A stretch of 50,165 nucleotides of DNA, taken from positions 1 through 50,165 of the forward strand of contig CBDVAP010000006.1 of the NCBI GenBank assembly GCA_965372015.1. Direction: 5' to 3'. Positions within the stretch are counted from its first letter, which is position 1. Each line of letters begins with the position of its first letter. The position numbers were made by a program, and so were the translations under genes. The notes below the pieces were generated by a model that did not search any database, was not told the origin of the DNA, and saw only the letters and a list, made by a program, of their open reading frames with translations. The stretch is from JACZSB01 sp965372015. GTDB taxonomy: Bacteria; Fidelibacterota; Marinisomatia; SCGC-AAA003-L08; TS1B11. Shown piece after piece: positions 15,869-25,935 of the stretch.

Positions 15869-17056
15869 TTATTTTGACGCCGGCATCAGCCGTTGGACAA
15901 CCTCGATGAAAACGGAGGCCCCCACTGCCAGGGCCCGTTCGTCGATGTCGAAATGGGCACAGTGATGGGGCGCCGGTTTATCACGGTGCTCGGGCCGGGC
16001 GGAACCGACAAAGAAAAAGCAGCCGGGTACTTCCTGCAGGAAAAAGGCCATGTCCTCACCGCACATGGATAAAAAGGGCGGTCCGGCGCTATCGCCCACT
16101 ACCACGCGGGCGGCTTCCAGTACCAGGCGGGCCAGCTCGGGGTCATTGACCGTAGGCGGATAGCTGTCCTGGTAGTTGAGGTTGATGGATGCACCGTAGG
16201 TACCGGCCACACCCCGGCAGATCTCACCAATGCGGGCCTTGATCCGCAAGCGGTCCTCCTCGCGCATGGCCCGGGCAGTGCCCTTGAGGAGCACCTCATC
16301 AGGGATGACATTGAAGGTCCGGCCGCCGTGGATCATGCCGATGCTCACGACACCGGACTGCAGGGGATCGAGGTTGCGGCTGATAATGGACTGTAGCGCG
16401 ACCACCAATTGCGCGGCCACCAGGATGGTATCCACCGTTTGCTGGGGCAAGGCGGCATGCCCACCGGTCCCCCTGATGGTGATCTCAAATTCGTCGGCCG
16501 CAGCCAGCGTGGGGCCCGGCTTAACCCCAACAGTGCCATAGTCCTGGTAGTTCCAGACGTGCAACCCGAAGATAGCCGCCACCGGCGGGTCTTTCAACAC
16601 ACCGGCTGCAATCATGTGCTTAGCCCCGGCGAAGCCCTCCTCACCCGGCTGGAAGATGAATTTAATCGTGCCGTGCCACCGGTCACGCAGGCTGTCCAGA
16701 GCGCTGGCGGCCCCCAGCAGGGTGGCTAGGTGGGCGTCGTGGCCGCAGGCGTGCATCACACCGTCGCGGCGGGACTTATACGGTACATTACTGGTTTCCT
16801 GGACGGGCAGGGCGTCCATGTCGGCCCGCAGGGCGATAATCGGCCCATCGCCGTTGCGCATCAAGGCCACAACGCCGGTCTCGGCCACCGGGTGTTGGAG
16901 CTCCACGTCGATATCCTGGAGTTGCTCTACGATATAGCGGCCGGTCTCATGTTCCTCAAAGCCGATTTCGGGGTACTGGTGGAAGTGCCGCCGCCAGGCG
17001 ATCAGCTGCTGCTCGATGGCAGCGACCTTAGGATGGATATTCGGCTGCCGGGTCAT
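15869..17056 (-). CDS. M20 family amidohydrolase (HipO/AbgB-like)
   Basis: The 395-aa zinc hydrolase probably removes an acyl group from an N-acyl amino acid (hippurate or N-acetyl type). Landmarks are 'WRRHFHQYPEIGFEEHET' at the N-terminus, 'ALRADMDALPVQE', the metal-binding 'HACGHDAHLATLLGAA', the catalytic 'QPGEEGFAGAKHM', 'GLHVWNY', a dimerisation-domain insert (about 185-300) with 'GGHAALPQQTVDTI', and the final 'HCAHFDIDERAL'. No signal peptide is present. ATG at 17056 is 48 nt after tag. The exact substrate cannot be told. Confidence 0.93.
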   Translation of the reverse strand: MTRQPNIHPKVAAIEQQLIAWRRHFHQYPEIGFEEHETGRYIVEQLQDIDVELQHPVAETGVVALMRNGDGPIIALRADMDALPVQETSNVPYKSRRDGVMHACGHDAHLATLLGAASALDSLRDRWHGTIKFIFQPGEEGFAGAKHMIAAGVLKDPPVAAIFGLHVWNYQDYGTVGVKPGPTLAAADEFEITIRGTGGHAALPQQTVDTILVAAQLVVALQSIISRNLDPLQSGVVSIGMIHGGRTFNVIPDEVLLKGTARAMREEDRLRIKARIGEICRGVAGTYGASINLNYQDSYPPTVNDPELARLVLEAARVVVGDSAGPPFLSMCGEDMAFFLQEVPGCFFFVGSARPEHRDKPAPHHCAHFDIDERALAVGASVFIEVVQRLMPASK

Positions 17057-17104
17057 GCGAACCCCCCAGAGAGATCCAAAGTTTTACAAAGCCGGGGCCA
17101 CATA

Positions 17105-17677
17105 TTAGATATGGTATAGGAAGCAGCTGGTGAGGTGATCGTACATCAGGCCGATGCTCTGCATGTAGGCGTAGCAGATGGTGGGGCCCACAAACTTAAA
17201 GCCGCGGTTGCGCAGGTCAGCGCTCAAGGCCTCCGCCTCGGGAGAAGAGACCGGGAGCTGTTTCCAACTGTCCATACCGCTGTGGCGGATTACCTGGCCA
17301 TCAGTGAAGCGCCAGACGTAGGCATCGAAAGAGCCGAATTCCTGCTGAATCCGCAGGTAGGCCTGGGCGTTGGTAAGGGCGCAATTAACCTTGGCCCGGT
17401 TGCGGATGATGCCGGCGTCGGCCAGCAGGCGCTGTTTGTCCTGGTCGGTAAAGGCAGCCACCTTGACCGGATCGAAAGCGGCGAAAGCCGCTCGGAAGTT
17501 TTCCCGTTTATGGAGGATGGTGCGCCACGAAAGGCCGGCCTGAAAGTTGTCCAGCAGCAGGAACTCGAACAGGGTCTGATCATCGTGCACCGGACGGCCC
17601 CATTCGCTGTCGTGGTAGGCCTCCATCAGGGGATCGCCGTCGCCCCAACAGCGGGTGATTTTCTGGTCGGTAGTCAT
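17105..17677 (-). CDS. tag: DNA-3-methyladenine glycosylase I
   Basis: The 190-aa protein removes 3-methyladenine from alkylated DNA. The zinc ligands of Tag are in place: C10 in 'TRCWG', H22 in 'YHDSEWG', and the C-terminal His and Cys in 'DHLTSCF'. The substrate-binding 'DSEWGRPVHDD' and 'GLSWRTIL' are typical. ATG at 17677 is preferred to an upstream in-frame start because GAGGAT precedes it, it follows the alkD-like stop by 7 nt, and it gives the usual length (E. coli about 187). It lies directly downstream of a second alkylation repair gene. Confidence 0.95.
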   Translation of the reverse strand: MTTDQKITRCWGDGDPLMEAYHDSEWGRPVHDDQTLFEFLLLDNFQAGLSWRTILHKRENFRAAFAAFDPVKVAAFTDQDKQRLLADAGIIRNRAKVNCALTNAQAYLRIQQEFGSFDAYVWRFTDGQVIRHSGMDSWKQLPVSSPEAEALSADLRNRGFKFVGPTICYAYMQSIGLMYDHLTSCFLYHI

Positions 17678-17684
17678 AGTATCC

Positions 17685-18368
17685 TCAGCGCCACAACCGT
17701 TCCTGTACCTGCTCACTATGCAACTCCCTCAGGGCGTCGTTGGCGATCCAGCGGGCGGTCTTGTCGCCGGTAGCCAACAGATCCTCAGCCACGGCAATGG
17801 CCCGCCGGTTGAGGTCCGGGTTTCGCTTACCGATCTGGCGCAAGGCCCAGTTCACCGCCTTTTTGACCAGGTTGCGTTGATCAGTGGCAGCGGTAGCTAT
17901 GAGGTCAAAGAAAGGTTCATATTCGTCGTCGCTCAACCTTGACGATTTAAGGGCCAGGTAGGCCATCAGGGCGAAGCCGGCCCGCCTGGTGAACTCCCGC
18001 TCAGATTGGGCCCACTGTTGGGCCTTATCATAGGCCAAGGGTGTTCTTTTGAACAGTTTGCCGCAAGTGGTATCGCACACATCCCAGGAATCGAAATCAG
18101 CCACCCAGGCGTCCATCAACTCGGCGGTCACCTGTATAGGATCAGCGATATTGGCCGCCAGCAGCCGGGCCTCGCGATAGCCACTATCCCAGAGCTCCAG
18201 AGCCAATTTATGATCGCCCCGGTGCTGCCGGGCCAGGGCCTGCACCTCCCCCATTTTGACCCCGAAAGCCCGGTCGGTGCTGATACCGTAGCGGGCCATG
18301 CCGGCCAGGTTGGATTCGCTCCCCAGTTCACGGAGGTGGTTGATTATCTGTTGCGCTGTGCCGCTCAC
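17685..18368 (-). CDS. DNA alkylation repair protein, AlkD-like HEAT-repeat glycosylase
   Basis: The 227-aa protein belongs to the DNA alkylation repair family, whose members excise N3/N7-alkylated purines without base flipping. Visible features are 'MARYGISTDRAFGVKMGEV', 'LWDSGYREARLLAA', 'DFDSWDVCDTTCGKLF' (the conserved Asp/Trp region) and 'KKAVNWALRQIGKRN'. Repeated alpha helices run throughout. The GTG start at 18368 overlaps the pnp stop in GTGA; a longer frame to 18497 would run deep into pnp. It is followed by tag after 7 nt, so two different alkyl-purine glycosylases are made from one message. Confidence 0.92.
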   Translation of the reverse strand: MSGTAQQIINHLRELGSESNLAGMARYGISTDRAFGVKMGEVQALARQHRGDHKLALELWDSGYREARLLAANIADPIQVTAELMDAWVADFDSWDVCDTTCGKLFKRTPLAYDKAQQWAQSEREFTRRAGFALMAYLALKSSRLSDDEYEPFFDLIATAATDQRNLVKKAVNWALRQIGKRNPDLNRRAIAVAEDLLATGDKTARWIANDALRELHSEQVQERLWR

Positions 18369-19210
18369 GGCTCGATCTTCCCAATTATAGCCTTCAGCAG
18401 GCGGGCGAAAGTGTGCTTCACCCGTTGGCCGGTTTCCAGCACCTCCTCGTGATTGAGCGGCTGGTCGAGGATACCGGCGGCGTAATTGGTCAGGCAAGAG
18501 AGGCCCAGCACCTTGAGTCCCTCGTCGGCGGCCGCCCGGATTTCGGGGACGGTGGACATGCCCACCGCCGAGCCCCCTAGCCGCCGGATGTCCAGAATCT
18601 CAGCCGGGGTTTCGAAGGTGGGACCCAGGCTCCAGGAGTAGACCCCCTCCCGTAGCGTGATCCCCTCGGCCCGGGCGGCCTCACGGGCTATGGCGGCCAG
18701 TTCGGTGCTGTGACAGGGCTCACCGGCGATAATTTGCGGGTCGTCGGCATTATCGATGAAGGTATAATCCAGGTGGCCGGTGATCAGCATCAGGTCGCCC
18801 ACCTGCCAGTCGCGGCGGACGCACCCGGCGGCGTTGGTGATAACCAGAGCCTGCACCCCCACCCGGGCCAGCAGGCGCACCGGCAGGGCCACCGTTTCCA
18901 GAGAGAAACCTTCGTAATAGTGGAATCGTCCCCGGGCCACCAATACCGGCACCAGATCCAGGTATCCGAAGACCATTTCACCGACATGGCCGGGGACTGT
19001 CAATTTCGGGTAATGCGGAATGCGGTCGTAGGAGATGACCGTCCGGTTGGAGAGACTTTCGGCGAACTCACTCAAACCGGAACCCAGTATGACCGCCACT
19101 TGGGGCGTTTCCGGCAGGGCGGCGCACACTGCGGCAGCGGCTTCATCGGCCTGGCGCGCAGGTGATATGGCCGGGGGATTCAGGCGGCCCCCAGTGCCAG
19201 TTGGCCGCAA
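18365..19210 (-). CDS. Purine nucleoside phosphorylase, trimeric type
   Basis: The 281-aa enzyme splits purine (deoxy)nucleosides with phosphate to free base and (deoxy)ribose-1-phosphate. Motifs are the phosphate-binding 'AVILGSGLSEF', 'GHVGEMVFGYL', 'VARGRFHYYEG' and 'ITNAAGCVRRDWQVGDLMLI', plus the base-binding 'GPTFETPAEI' and 'GMSTVPEI' regions. No ATG occurs early in the frame. TTG at 19210 gives a normal N-terminus but overlaps rlmN by 31 nt; GTG at 19129 is a shorter alternative. The stop overlaps the alkD-like GTG. Confidence 0.93.
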   Translation of the reverse strand: MRPTGTGGRLNPPAISPARQADEAAAAVCAALPETPQVAVILGSGLSEFAESLSNRTVISYDRIPHYPKLTVPGHVGEMVFGYLDLVPVLVARGRFHYYEGFSLETVALPVRLLARVGVQALVITNAAGCVRRDWQVGDLMLITGHLDYTFIDNADDPQIIAGEPCHSTELAAIAREAARAEGITLREGVYSWSLGPTFETPAEILDIRRLGGSAVGMSTVPEIRAAADEGLKVLGLSCLTNYAAGILDQPLNHEEVLETGQRVKHTFARLLKAIIGKIEP

Positions 19211-20241
19211 CCGGCGGTGATATCCACCCCATTGCTTTGACGGATGATCACCGGGAAAGCTCCCCAGCGCAGCTGGGTGGCGAAGTTCTCCACCGTCACC
19301 TCGTCAGGCCGGCGATAGGGGCCGCCGATCTCGTTGTAAGGGATAACATTGATCTTGGCCCGGCAGCCATGGAGCAACTTTAACATCCGGCGGGCGTCAT
19401 CGGGGCTATCGTTGATTCCGGCCAGCAGGACATATTCGAAAGTGATTTTTTGTCCGGCGATAGCGCAATAGTTCCGAGCGGCGGCCATTAAGCGCTCCAG
19501 CGGCCAGGTGTTGTTGATGGGCATCAGCCGGCTGCGGACATCGTCATTGGTTGCGTTTAGTGAGATTGCCAACCGGTACGGCCGGTCCTCAGTGGTAAAG
19601 CGCTCAATTTTAGGCGCCACGCCGGCCGTGGAAATTGTGATGCGCCGGCTGCCCAGGTCCAGCCCCCGGGGATGATGCATAATGTCAGCTGCAGCCAGCA
19701 CCGCCGCATAGTTCAGGAACGGTTCTCCCATGCCCATGAAAACCACGTTAGTGGCCTTGACTTCCCGTTCCTGTTGCACCAGCAATAACTGATCCATCAT
19801 CTCGCCGGTGGTCAGACTGCGCCGCAGACCGAGGGCGGCGGTGGCGCAGAAGCCGCAGCCGACGTTGCACCCGGCCTGGGATGATAAACAGACGGTATGT
19901 CGGTCCCCAGCCAGCATGCTGACCGCCTCCACCTGGCTGCCATCGGCCAGCGTAAACAGGTACTTGCGGGTGGGCTCTGAGGGTGAGACGGTCACTTGGG
20001 TAATAGTGGCGGTTTGCAGGCGGTACTCCTCGGCCAGCAGTTGGCGCAGGGAGCGGGGCAGGTTATCCATGAGCTGCGGGTCGCTGACACCCTGGCTGTA
20101 CAGCCAGTCGAACAGTTGATCTCCTCGGTACAGAGGTTCACCGATTGAGGCAGCCCAATCCTGGAGTTGGGGCAGGGTCATGCCTTTGAGGGTGGTGCGT
20201 GTATCCTTTTTGGGGCCGCGTGCGGCAATGACTTGGGCCAT
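19180..20241 (-). CDS. rlmN: Dual-specificity RNA methyltransferase RlmN
   Basis: The 353-aa radical SAM enzyme makes 2-methyladenosine at A2503 of 23S rRNA, and in many bacteria also at A37 of some tRNAs. The iron-sulfur motif CxxxCxxC is C125-C129-C132 and a Cys at 118 precedes it. With the start at 20241 these positions coincide with those reported for E. coli RlmN, which supports this start over TTG at 20313. The methyl-carrier Cys is near the C-terminus in 'DITAGCGQLA'. Other landmarks are 'VFMGMGEPFLNY' and 'ISLNATND'. It is the first gene of the minus-strand operon and overlaps pnp. Confidence 0.96.
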   Translation of the reverse strand: MAQVIAARGPKKDTRTTLKGMTLPQLQDWAASIGEPLYRGDQLFDWLYSQGVSDPQLMDNLPRSLRQLLAEEYRLQTATITQVTVSPSEPTRKYLFTLADGSQVEAVSMLAGDRHTVCLSSQAGCNVGCGFCATAALGLRRSLTTGEMMDQLLLVQQEREVKATNVVFMGMGEPFLNYAAVLAAADIMHHPRGLDLGSRRITISTAGVAPKIERFTTEDRPYRLAISLNATNDDVRSRLMPINNTWPLERLMAAARNYCAIAGQKITFEYVLLAGINDSPDDARRMLKLLHGCRAKINVIPYNEIGGPYRRPDEVTVENFATQLRWGAFPVIIRQSNGVDITAGCGQLALGAA

Positions 20242-20407
20242 GACAGCAAAAGTTAACGGGCAGCCGGAGGGGGAACAAGAGGGAGAAAGGGCGGCTCGCA
20301 CGCCCGTCACCAAGGAGAGCTTACCGAATCGTTAGGCGGAGTTTAAATAATGAGCTGTGGAGTCCGGAAACCAAAGAGCATGGCTAAGGGCCCCGGTTCT
20401 TTTCGCT

Positions 20408-20956
20408 CTATCCTCCGGTGGCTGCTTCGGGCAGATTGAAGAAGATAACTATCTCTCCCATAAGGATCAGACTTGACCATTTATTATTCCCTATCCCCAT
20501 GTTATAGTTTAATCCAGTGTCAAGAGCCAGCTTGCGCGTCAGAAACTTCAGGTATCCAGCCTGGATGTCCAGACTATTTTGTTGCTCCGCCCCTGTCCCC
20601 ACCATAGTGTTGAGACGGGCTCCAGCGTATAGGGGTCCAAAGTTGAGAGGCAGGTAATACCGACCACCTATAACGAAAGCGGAAAACGACTCAGAACTTC
20701 CTTCAGGGGGTTTGAAACTAGTATAATTTATTCCAAGAATAGCCTGGATATTATCAGTCATGAAAAATCCCCAGCTCGGAGTAAGGGATAATGTTGAACC
20801 CTCATCTTCATCGTCATAGGAGATTTTGGCCCAGCTCAGGCCTCCTGAGGCTGTCATTAAGCCTCTCGCCAAGGGATTCAGTCCCTGACCAAAGACCAAT
20901 CCGGCCATGAGCGGTAGAACGATTGCGATAAGGCTTATGTGGTTCCTGATCAACAT
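20408..20956 (-). CDS. Outer-membrane beta-barrel-like protein
   Basis: The 182-aa protein has a clear signal peptide (MLIRNHISLIAIVLPLMAGLVFGQ region, cleavage near residue 22). It then shows alternating hydrophobic/polar strands with Gly and aromatic girdles ('LSLTPSWGFFMTDNIQAILG', 'FVIGGRYYLPL', 'ALDTGLNYNMG', 'LILMGEIVIFF'), as in small eight-stranded barrels of the OmpW/OmpA-like type. ATG at 20956 has AAGGAGAG upstream; the frame further upstream to 21238 looks non-coding. Function is unknown. It is divergently placed from moxR. Confidence 0.8.
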   Translation of the reverse strand: MLIRNHISLIAIVLPLMAGLVFGQGLNPLARGLMTASGGLSWAKISYDDEDEGSTLSLTPSWGFFMTDNIQAILGINYTSFKPPEGSSESFSAFVIGGRYYLPLNFGPLYAGARLNTMVGTGAEQQNSLDIQAGYLKFLTRKLALDTGLNYNMGIGNNKWSSLILMGEIVIFFNLPEAATGG

Positions 20957-21255
20957 GATTGTATTCTCTCCTTCCTTGTGGGTGTGCGGTGGTGTCACTA
21001 GCGCCCTAGTCACGCGTATACGAAAGACGTCAGATGAAAAATAGGGATAAAAGGTACATTTTTCAATAGTTATATTAAAGTATAGATCACATAACAGTCG
21101 ATGATCGAGAGGAAGGCCGACAAGAGCAAATAGGTTACTCCTTCTTTGCCCTAATGGGCGCCCCTGAGCCAACAAATCTATACGGTCGGCAAAAGCTTCC
21201 TTTATTCGCGGCTGATTCATCATAAGTTTACACCTCACAATTTTGGAAGCAGGGA
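20957..21255. other. Intergenic region between divergent genes
   Basis: This 299-nt region separates the barrel protein (minus) from moxR (plus). It should hold promoters for both. No clear consensus promoter or operator was identified. Confidence 0.4.
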
Positions 21256-22233
<978 letters not shown>

Positions 22234-22254
22234 TCGATTACAGCGAACTGAGTT

Positions 22255-23151
22255 ATGGCCAACCTGAGCACCACTTACTTAAACCCGCAGATTGTCTCGC
22301 AGCTTAACAATTTGTCGTTGCGGGCCCGGCTGGTGGTAGAGGGTTTTATCGCCGGGTTGCATCGCAGCCCCTACCACGGCTTTTCGGTGGAGTTTGCCGA
22401 GCACCGGGCCTATGGACCCGGCGATGAGATCCGCCACGTGGATTGGAAGCTGTATGGCAAGACCGATCGTTATTACGTCAAGCAGTTTGAGGAGGAGACC
22501 AACCTCAAGTGCTACCTGCTGTTAGACCAAAGCCGCTCCATGGACTTTGATTCCCACGGGGTCAGTAAACTAACCTATGCCCAGACCCTGGCAGCCTCAC
22601 TAGCTTATCTGATGCTCAAACAACAGGATGCGGTCGGCCTGGCGCTGTTCGACGACCGGTTGCGCCATTACCTGCCTCCCAGGGCCAAGCCCAGCCACTT
22701 AAATACGGTACTGGGCTATATGGCTCGTATCAAACCGGGGCCGGAAACCACCATTGCTCCGGTGTTGCACCAGCTGGCGGAGACCATCGTCAAACGGGGA
22801 CTGATTATCCTGATTTCCGATCTGTTGGATGACCTGGATGAGGTGTTGCTGGGATTAAGGCATTTGCGGCATAAGCACCACGAGGTAGTGGTCTTTCACC
22901 TGTTGGATCCCCAGGAGCTGGAATTTTCCTTTTCCCACCGAACGCGTTTCCGGGACATGGAAACGGGGGAAGTGCTCACCACCGAGCCCTGGCATATCCA
23001 GCAGGAGTATCACCGGTACATGCAGGAGTTTGTAGAGCGCTATCGTTGGCAGTGTCGCCAGCAGAACATCGATTACTTGCAGATTACAACTAATCATACC
23101 CTGGACCGGGCGCTCTCCGAATACCTGATTAAGCGTCGCCACGCTGCCTAG
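22255..23151 (+). CDS. DUF58 domain protein (MoxR partner)
   Basis: The 298-aa protein contains the DUF58 core 'EFAEHRAYGPGDEIRHVDWK' (about residues 42-61), followed by a VWA-like fold with a MIDAS-type start 'LLLDQSRSMDF'. It has no transmembrane segment, unlike longer DUF58 proteins, so it belongs to the short cytoplasmic class. It is encoded directly after moxR and probably works in the same complex. The wider cluster (membrane VWA proteins, BatD) seen in some genomes is absent here. Confidence 0.92.
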   Translation: MANLSTTYLNPQIVSQLNNLSLRARLVVEGFIAGLHRSPYHGFSVEFAEHRAYGPGDEIRHVDWKLYGKTDRYYVKQFEEETNLKCYLLLDQSRSMDFDSHGVSKLTYAQTLAASLAYLMLKQQDAVGLALFDDRLRHYLPPRAKPSHLNTVLGYMARIKPGPETTIAPVLHQLAETIVKRGLIILISDLLDDLDEVLLGLRHLRHKHHEVVVFHLLDPQELEFSFSHRTRFRDMETGEVLTTEPWHIQQEYHRYMQEFVERYRWQCRQQNIDYLQITTNHTLDRALSEYLIKRRHAA

Positions 23152-23260
23152 AGGTGGGCGGCCGGGTGGACCAGGACAAAGATGGTTCCCGGGTTCAACG
23201 AGAGCATTTATTTGGCAAAAGACGGTTCAGATGCCCGGTACTCGATAGGCGGTATTACAA

Positions 23261-23941
23261 ATGAAGTTGCGCGATCAAATAGTGATGATAACCGGCGCCA
23301 ATGGGGCGGTGGGCTCCGAGCTGGTGGGGCACTTAAAGGAGCAGGCCCGCCACGTAATAGCGGTGGTGCGGGGATCTTCCGTTGTCTGGCGAAACCTGGA
23401 TGAGGGCCACAGCGAAGTCAGTGGTGACCTGAGCGACTTTCGTGTGGTGGGCAAAATAGTGTCCGCCTTGAAAAGCAGCCTCGAGACCTGCCACGCCTTG
23501 GTAAATGTGGTGGGTGGCTTCTCGCTGGATGGGGCGGTCGAAAAATTGCAGACCGAGGACTGGGAACGCATGTGGGCGGTGAACTTCAATACCAGCCTGT
23601 ACACCTGCCAGGCTTTGATCCCTATTTTCAAAGCCCAGGGCTTTGGCCGTATAATCAATTTCGGCTCCCTGGCCGGTGACCGGGGGATGGCCGGGGCCGC
23701 ACCCTACGCCGTGAGTAAGTCGGCGGTGCATTCCCTAACCCGATCGCTGGCGGTGGAAGGTGGCGGCATGGTGACAGCCAACCTGATCATCCCCAACGTC
23801 ATCGACACTCCCGCCAACCGGGAGGCCATGCCCGAGGCAGATTTTACCCGTTGGACCACGCCGGCGGCCATTGCGGAGCGAGTGGCCCTGATTCTGGATG
23901 AAGTGGAACAGCCACCCAACGGTGAGAGCTTCCCGGTTTAG
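23261..23941 (+). CDS. SDR family oxidoreductase
   Basis: The 226-aa protein has the short-chain dehydrogenase Rossmann motif 'TGANGAVGSELV' (residues 11-22), 'NVVGGF', the catalytic Ser in 'NFGSLAG' and Y-x3-K in 'YAVSKSA'. The substrate is not identifiable. A basic/neutral pocket after the beta-2 strand ('VVRGSS') leaves NAD versus NADP preference open. It starts 109 nt after the DUF58 gene, so it may have its own promoter, and leads a run of tightly spaced genes (HAD, membrane protein, dapF). Confidence 0.9.
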   Translation: MKLRDQIVMITGANGAVGSELVGHLKEQARHVIAVVRGSSVVWRNLDEGHSEVSGDLSDFRVVGKIVSALKSSLETCHALVNVVGGFSLDGAVEKLQTEDWERMWAVNFNTSLYTCQALIPIFKAQGFGRIINFGSLAGDRGMAGAAPYAVSKSAVHSLTRSLAVEGGGMVTANLIIPNVIDTPANREAMPEADFTRWTTPAAIAERVALILDEVEQPPNGESFPV

Positions 23942-23962
23942 GGACCGGGGCGGCCGGTATCC

Positions 23963-24679
23963 GTGACCACCAGTGGCGGCCAGGCCGCACGAGGCCTGGT
24001 ACTTTTTGATGTGGACGGTACCCTGCTTACCCCCGGGCCGGTGCCGCGACTGGCTTTAGCAGAGGCATTATCCCGCTATCTGGGCTCGCCGGTGGAGTTG
24101 AGTTTCCACGAAGTGGCCGGTTTTACGGACCCCATTATTATCCAGAATGCTTTGGCGCGCTACGGGAACCTGCGGGAGGTCAATCCGGCGACGGTGGAGG
24201 CGATCATTGTAGACTACCTGGCACTGGTCAAGGAGCGACTGCCTGGTTCAGATGCCGTGCAGGTCTTTCCGGGCGCTAAGGAGCTGGTTATGGCCTGCCG
24301 CGATGAAGGTTGGACTACGGCCTTACTTACCGGAAACGTGGAACAGGGCGCCCGGCTGAAGCTGGACCGGACCGGGCTGTGGGAACTGTTCGCCTTTGGT
24401 GTGTTCGGCAATGACGGCAATAGCCGGGAGGACCTGCCCTGGGTGGCCAGGGAGAGGGCCTTTGAGGTGCTCTCGGTGGCGTTTAGCGCAGAACATATAA
24501 TCCTGGTGGGGGACACACCCAACGACGCGCTCATCGCCCGGTTGAATGCGATCCGTAGCCTGATCGTCTGCCGTCGGGTGGAGCCCGAGTGGCGGGCGGC
24601 GATTAAGGCTGAGAGCCCCACCTGGCTGGTAGACGATTTCGAGAATGTACCGGCCCTGATGCAACTGATGAAAGGATAG
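23963..24679 (+). CDS. HAD family hydrolase (phosphatase-like)
   Basis: The 238-aa protein has HAD motif I 'LFDVDGTLL' (nucleophile Asp near 14), motif II 'ALLTGN', and motif IV 'ILVGDTPNDALIA'. The cap domain lies between motifs I and II (about 25-95). This is the phosphoglycolate phosphatase/beta-phosphoglucomutase-type subgroup; substrate unknown. The start is GTG at 23963, 21 nt after the SDR stop. Confidence 0.9.
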   Translation: MTTSGGQAARGLVLFDVDGTLLTPGPVPRLALAEALSRYLGSPVELSFHEVAGFTDPIIIQNALARYGNLREVNPATVEAIIVDYLALVKERLPGSDAVQVFPGAKELVMACRDEGWTTALLTGNVEQGARLKLDRTGLWELFAFGVFGNDGNSREDLPWVARERAFEVLSVAFSAEHIILVGDTPNDALIARLNAIRSLIVCRRVEPEWRAAIKAESPTWLVDDFENVPALMQLMKG

Positions 24680-24684
24680 CTCTT

Positions 24685-25131
24685 GTGAATTACTTTTCCT
24701 TATTGGTTTTCCTGCATATAGTGTCGATAGCCCTGTTTAGCGGCTCGTGGGCGGCGTTGTTGGTCATGTGGTGGCGGGCGGGGCAGATGGAACCCGGTCC
24801 AAAGGGGCCGTTGGTGGCCGCCCTGGTGACGGCCGCCCGGTTCGCCAGTATAATCGCCGGCTCACTGGTTATCCTGGTGGGACTGCTGATGATAATGGTC
24901 GAGCCGCATGTCCTGGCGTTGGGGGGCCGATTCCATACCAAACTGTTGTTTGGCGTGGCGGCAATCGGACTAAGCCACCTGGCCGCCGGGCGGCTGAAAA
25001 AGTTGCATAAAACAATAGTATCAGATGATACCACCAAGCTTGAAGATAAAGTCTTCACCCGGTTGGGAGCAGCGGTAATGCTGCTGGCGGTAGTGGTGAT
25101 CTACCTGGGAATCAGCCTGGCACATGGCTGA
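24685..25131 (+). CDS. Four-TM integral membrane protein
   Basis: The 148-aa protein has four hydrophobic segments (about 5-27, 48-72, 82-100, 122-145). A conserved-looking His (H11) is in TM1, and 'RFHTKLLFGVAAIGLSHLAAGRLKK' lies around TM3. This layout with His/Lys residues resembles heme-associated four-helix proteins (HemJ/CopD/DUF2214-like), but no diagnostic motif fixes the family. GTG at 24685 follows the HAD stop by 5 nt with AAGGA upstream. Confidence 0.75.
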   Translation: MNYFSLLVFLHIVSIALFSGSWAALLVMWWRAGQMEPGPKGPLVAALVTAARFASIIAGSLVILVGLLMIMVEPHVLALGGRFHTKLLFGVAAIGLSHLAAGRLKKLHKTIVSDDTTKLEDKVFTRLGAAVMLLAVVVIYLGISLAHG

Positions 25132-25134
25132 GCG

Positions 25135-25929
25135 ATGATCCCGTTCACGAAGGCCCAGGCTAACGGCAACGACTTCATTATATTCGATGCGCAGAACTGC
25201 CCGGAAGCCATCCGTGACCCACAGTTCATTGGGCGGGTTTGTGATCGCCATGCGGGGGTAGGCGCCGACGGGGTGCTGATCCTGTCATCCACAGATGGGG
25301 AGGAGGAAGATTTCCTGCTGGATTACTATAACGCCGATGGCAGCTGGGAGACCCTATGTGCCAATGGCAGCCGCTGTGCCGTCCGGTATTATGCCCGGCA
25401 AAGAGACGCTGGCGATACCTTTGTCCTGCGCACCGGAGCCGGGCGGCACCAGGCCCAGCTGTTGCCGGAGGGGGACGTAAGGCTGCAAATCCTGCCACCC
25501 AGCCACGTAGGCCGGACGGTTGAAGTTTCGGGGATCAGCGGCCGGCAAGTGGACTCCGGCGCGCCGCATTTTTGTGCGCAGGTGGAGGGGCTATCGGCCG
25601 AGTTGATACTTGAGAAAGGCCCCCCGATCCGTCATCACCCACAGTTTCAGCCCCGGGGCGTGAACGTGAACCTCTATGAGCGGGTGGACCGGCAGACCCT
25701 GTGGGTGCGCACCTACGAAAAAGGGGTGGAGGCAGCGGTGCTTTCCTGCGCCAGCGGCAGTACGGCCGCCGCCTACCACGCCGCCGCCGATAGTAGCATG
25801 GATAGCCCTATGCGCATTATCAACCCTGGGGGGGAACTGCTGGTGGGGTTCGATCCCGATTGGCAGGAGGTGTGGGTCCAGGGTTCGGCGCTGCTGGTGT
25901 TCGACTCCGAGCTGCCCGACGACTTCTAG
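25135..25929 (+). CDS. dapF: Diaminopimelate epimerase
   Basis: The 264-aa enzyme interconverts LL- and meso-diaminopimelate for lysine and peptidoglycan synthesis. N-terminal 'KAQANGNDFIIFDAQN' and 'GADGVLIL' are characteristic. The two catalytic cysteines are present: C75 in 'LCANGSRC' and C205 in 'SCASGSTAAA'. The surrounding residues differ from the usual MCGNG and CGTGA motifs, so the protein is divergent. No other lysine genes are nearby; it lies between a membrane protein (3-nt gap) and a dehydrogenase (6-nt gap). Confidence 0.92.
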   Translation: MIPFTKAQANGNDFIIFDAQNCPEAIRDPQFIGRVCDRHAGVGADGVLILSSTDGEEEDFLLDYYNADGSWETLCANGSRCAVRYYARQRDAGDTFVLRTGAGRHQAQLLPEGDVRLQILPPSHVGRTVEVSGISGRQVDSGAPHFCAQVEGLSAELILEKGPPIRHHPQFQPRGVNVNLYERVDRQTLWVRTYEKGVEAAVLSCASGSTAAAYHAAADSSMDSPMRIINPGGELLVGFDPDWQEVWVQGSALLVFDSELPDDF

Positions 25930-25935
25930 CGCCCT

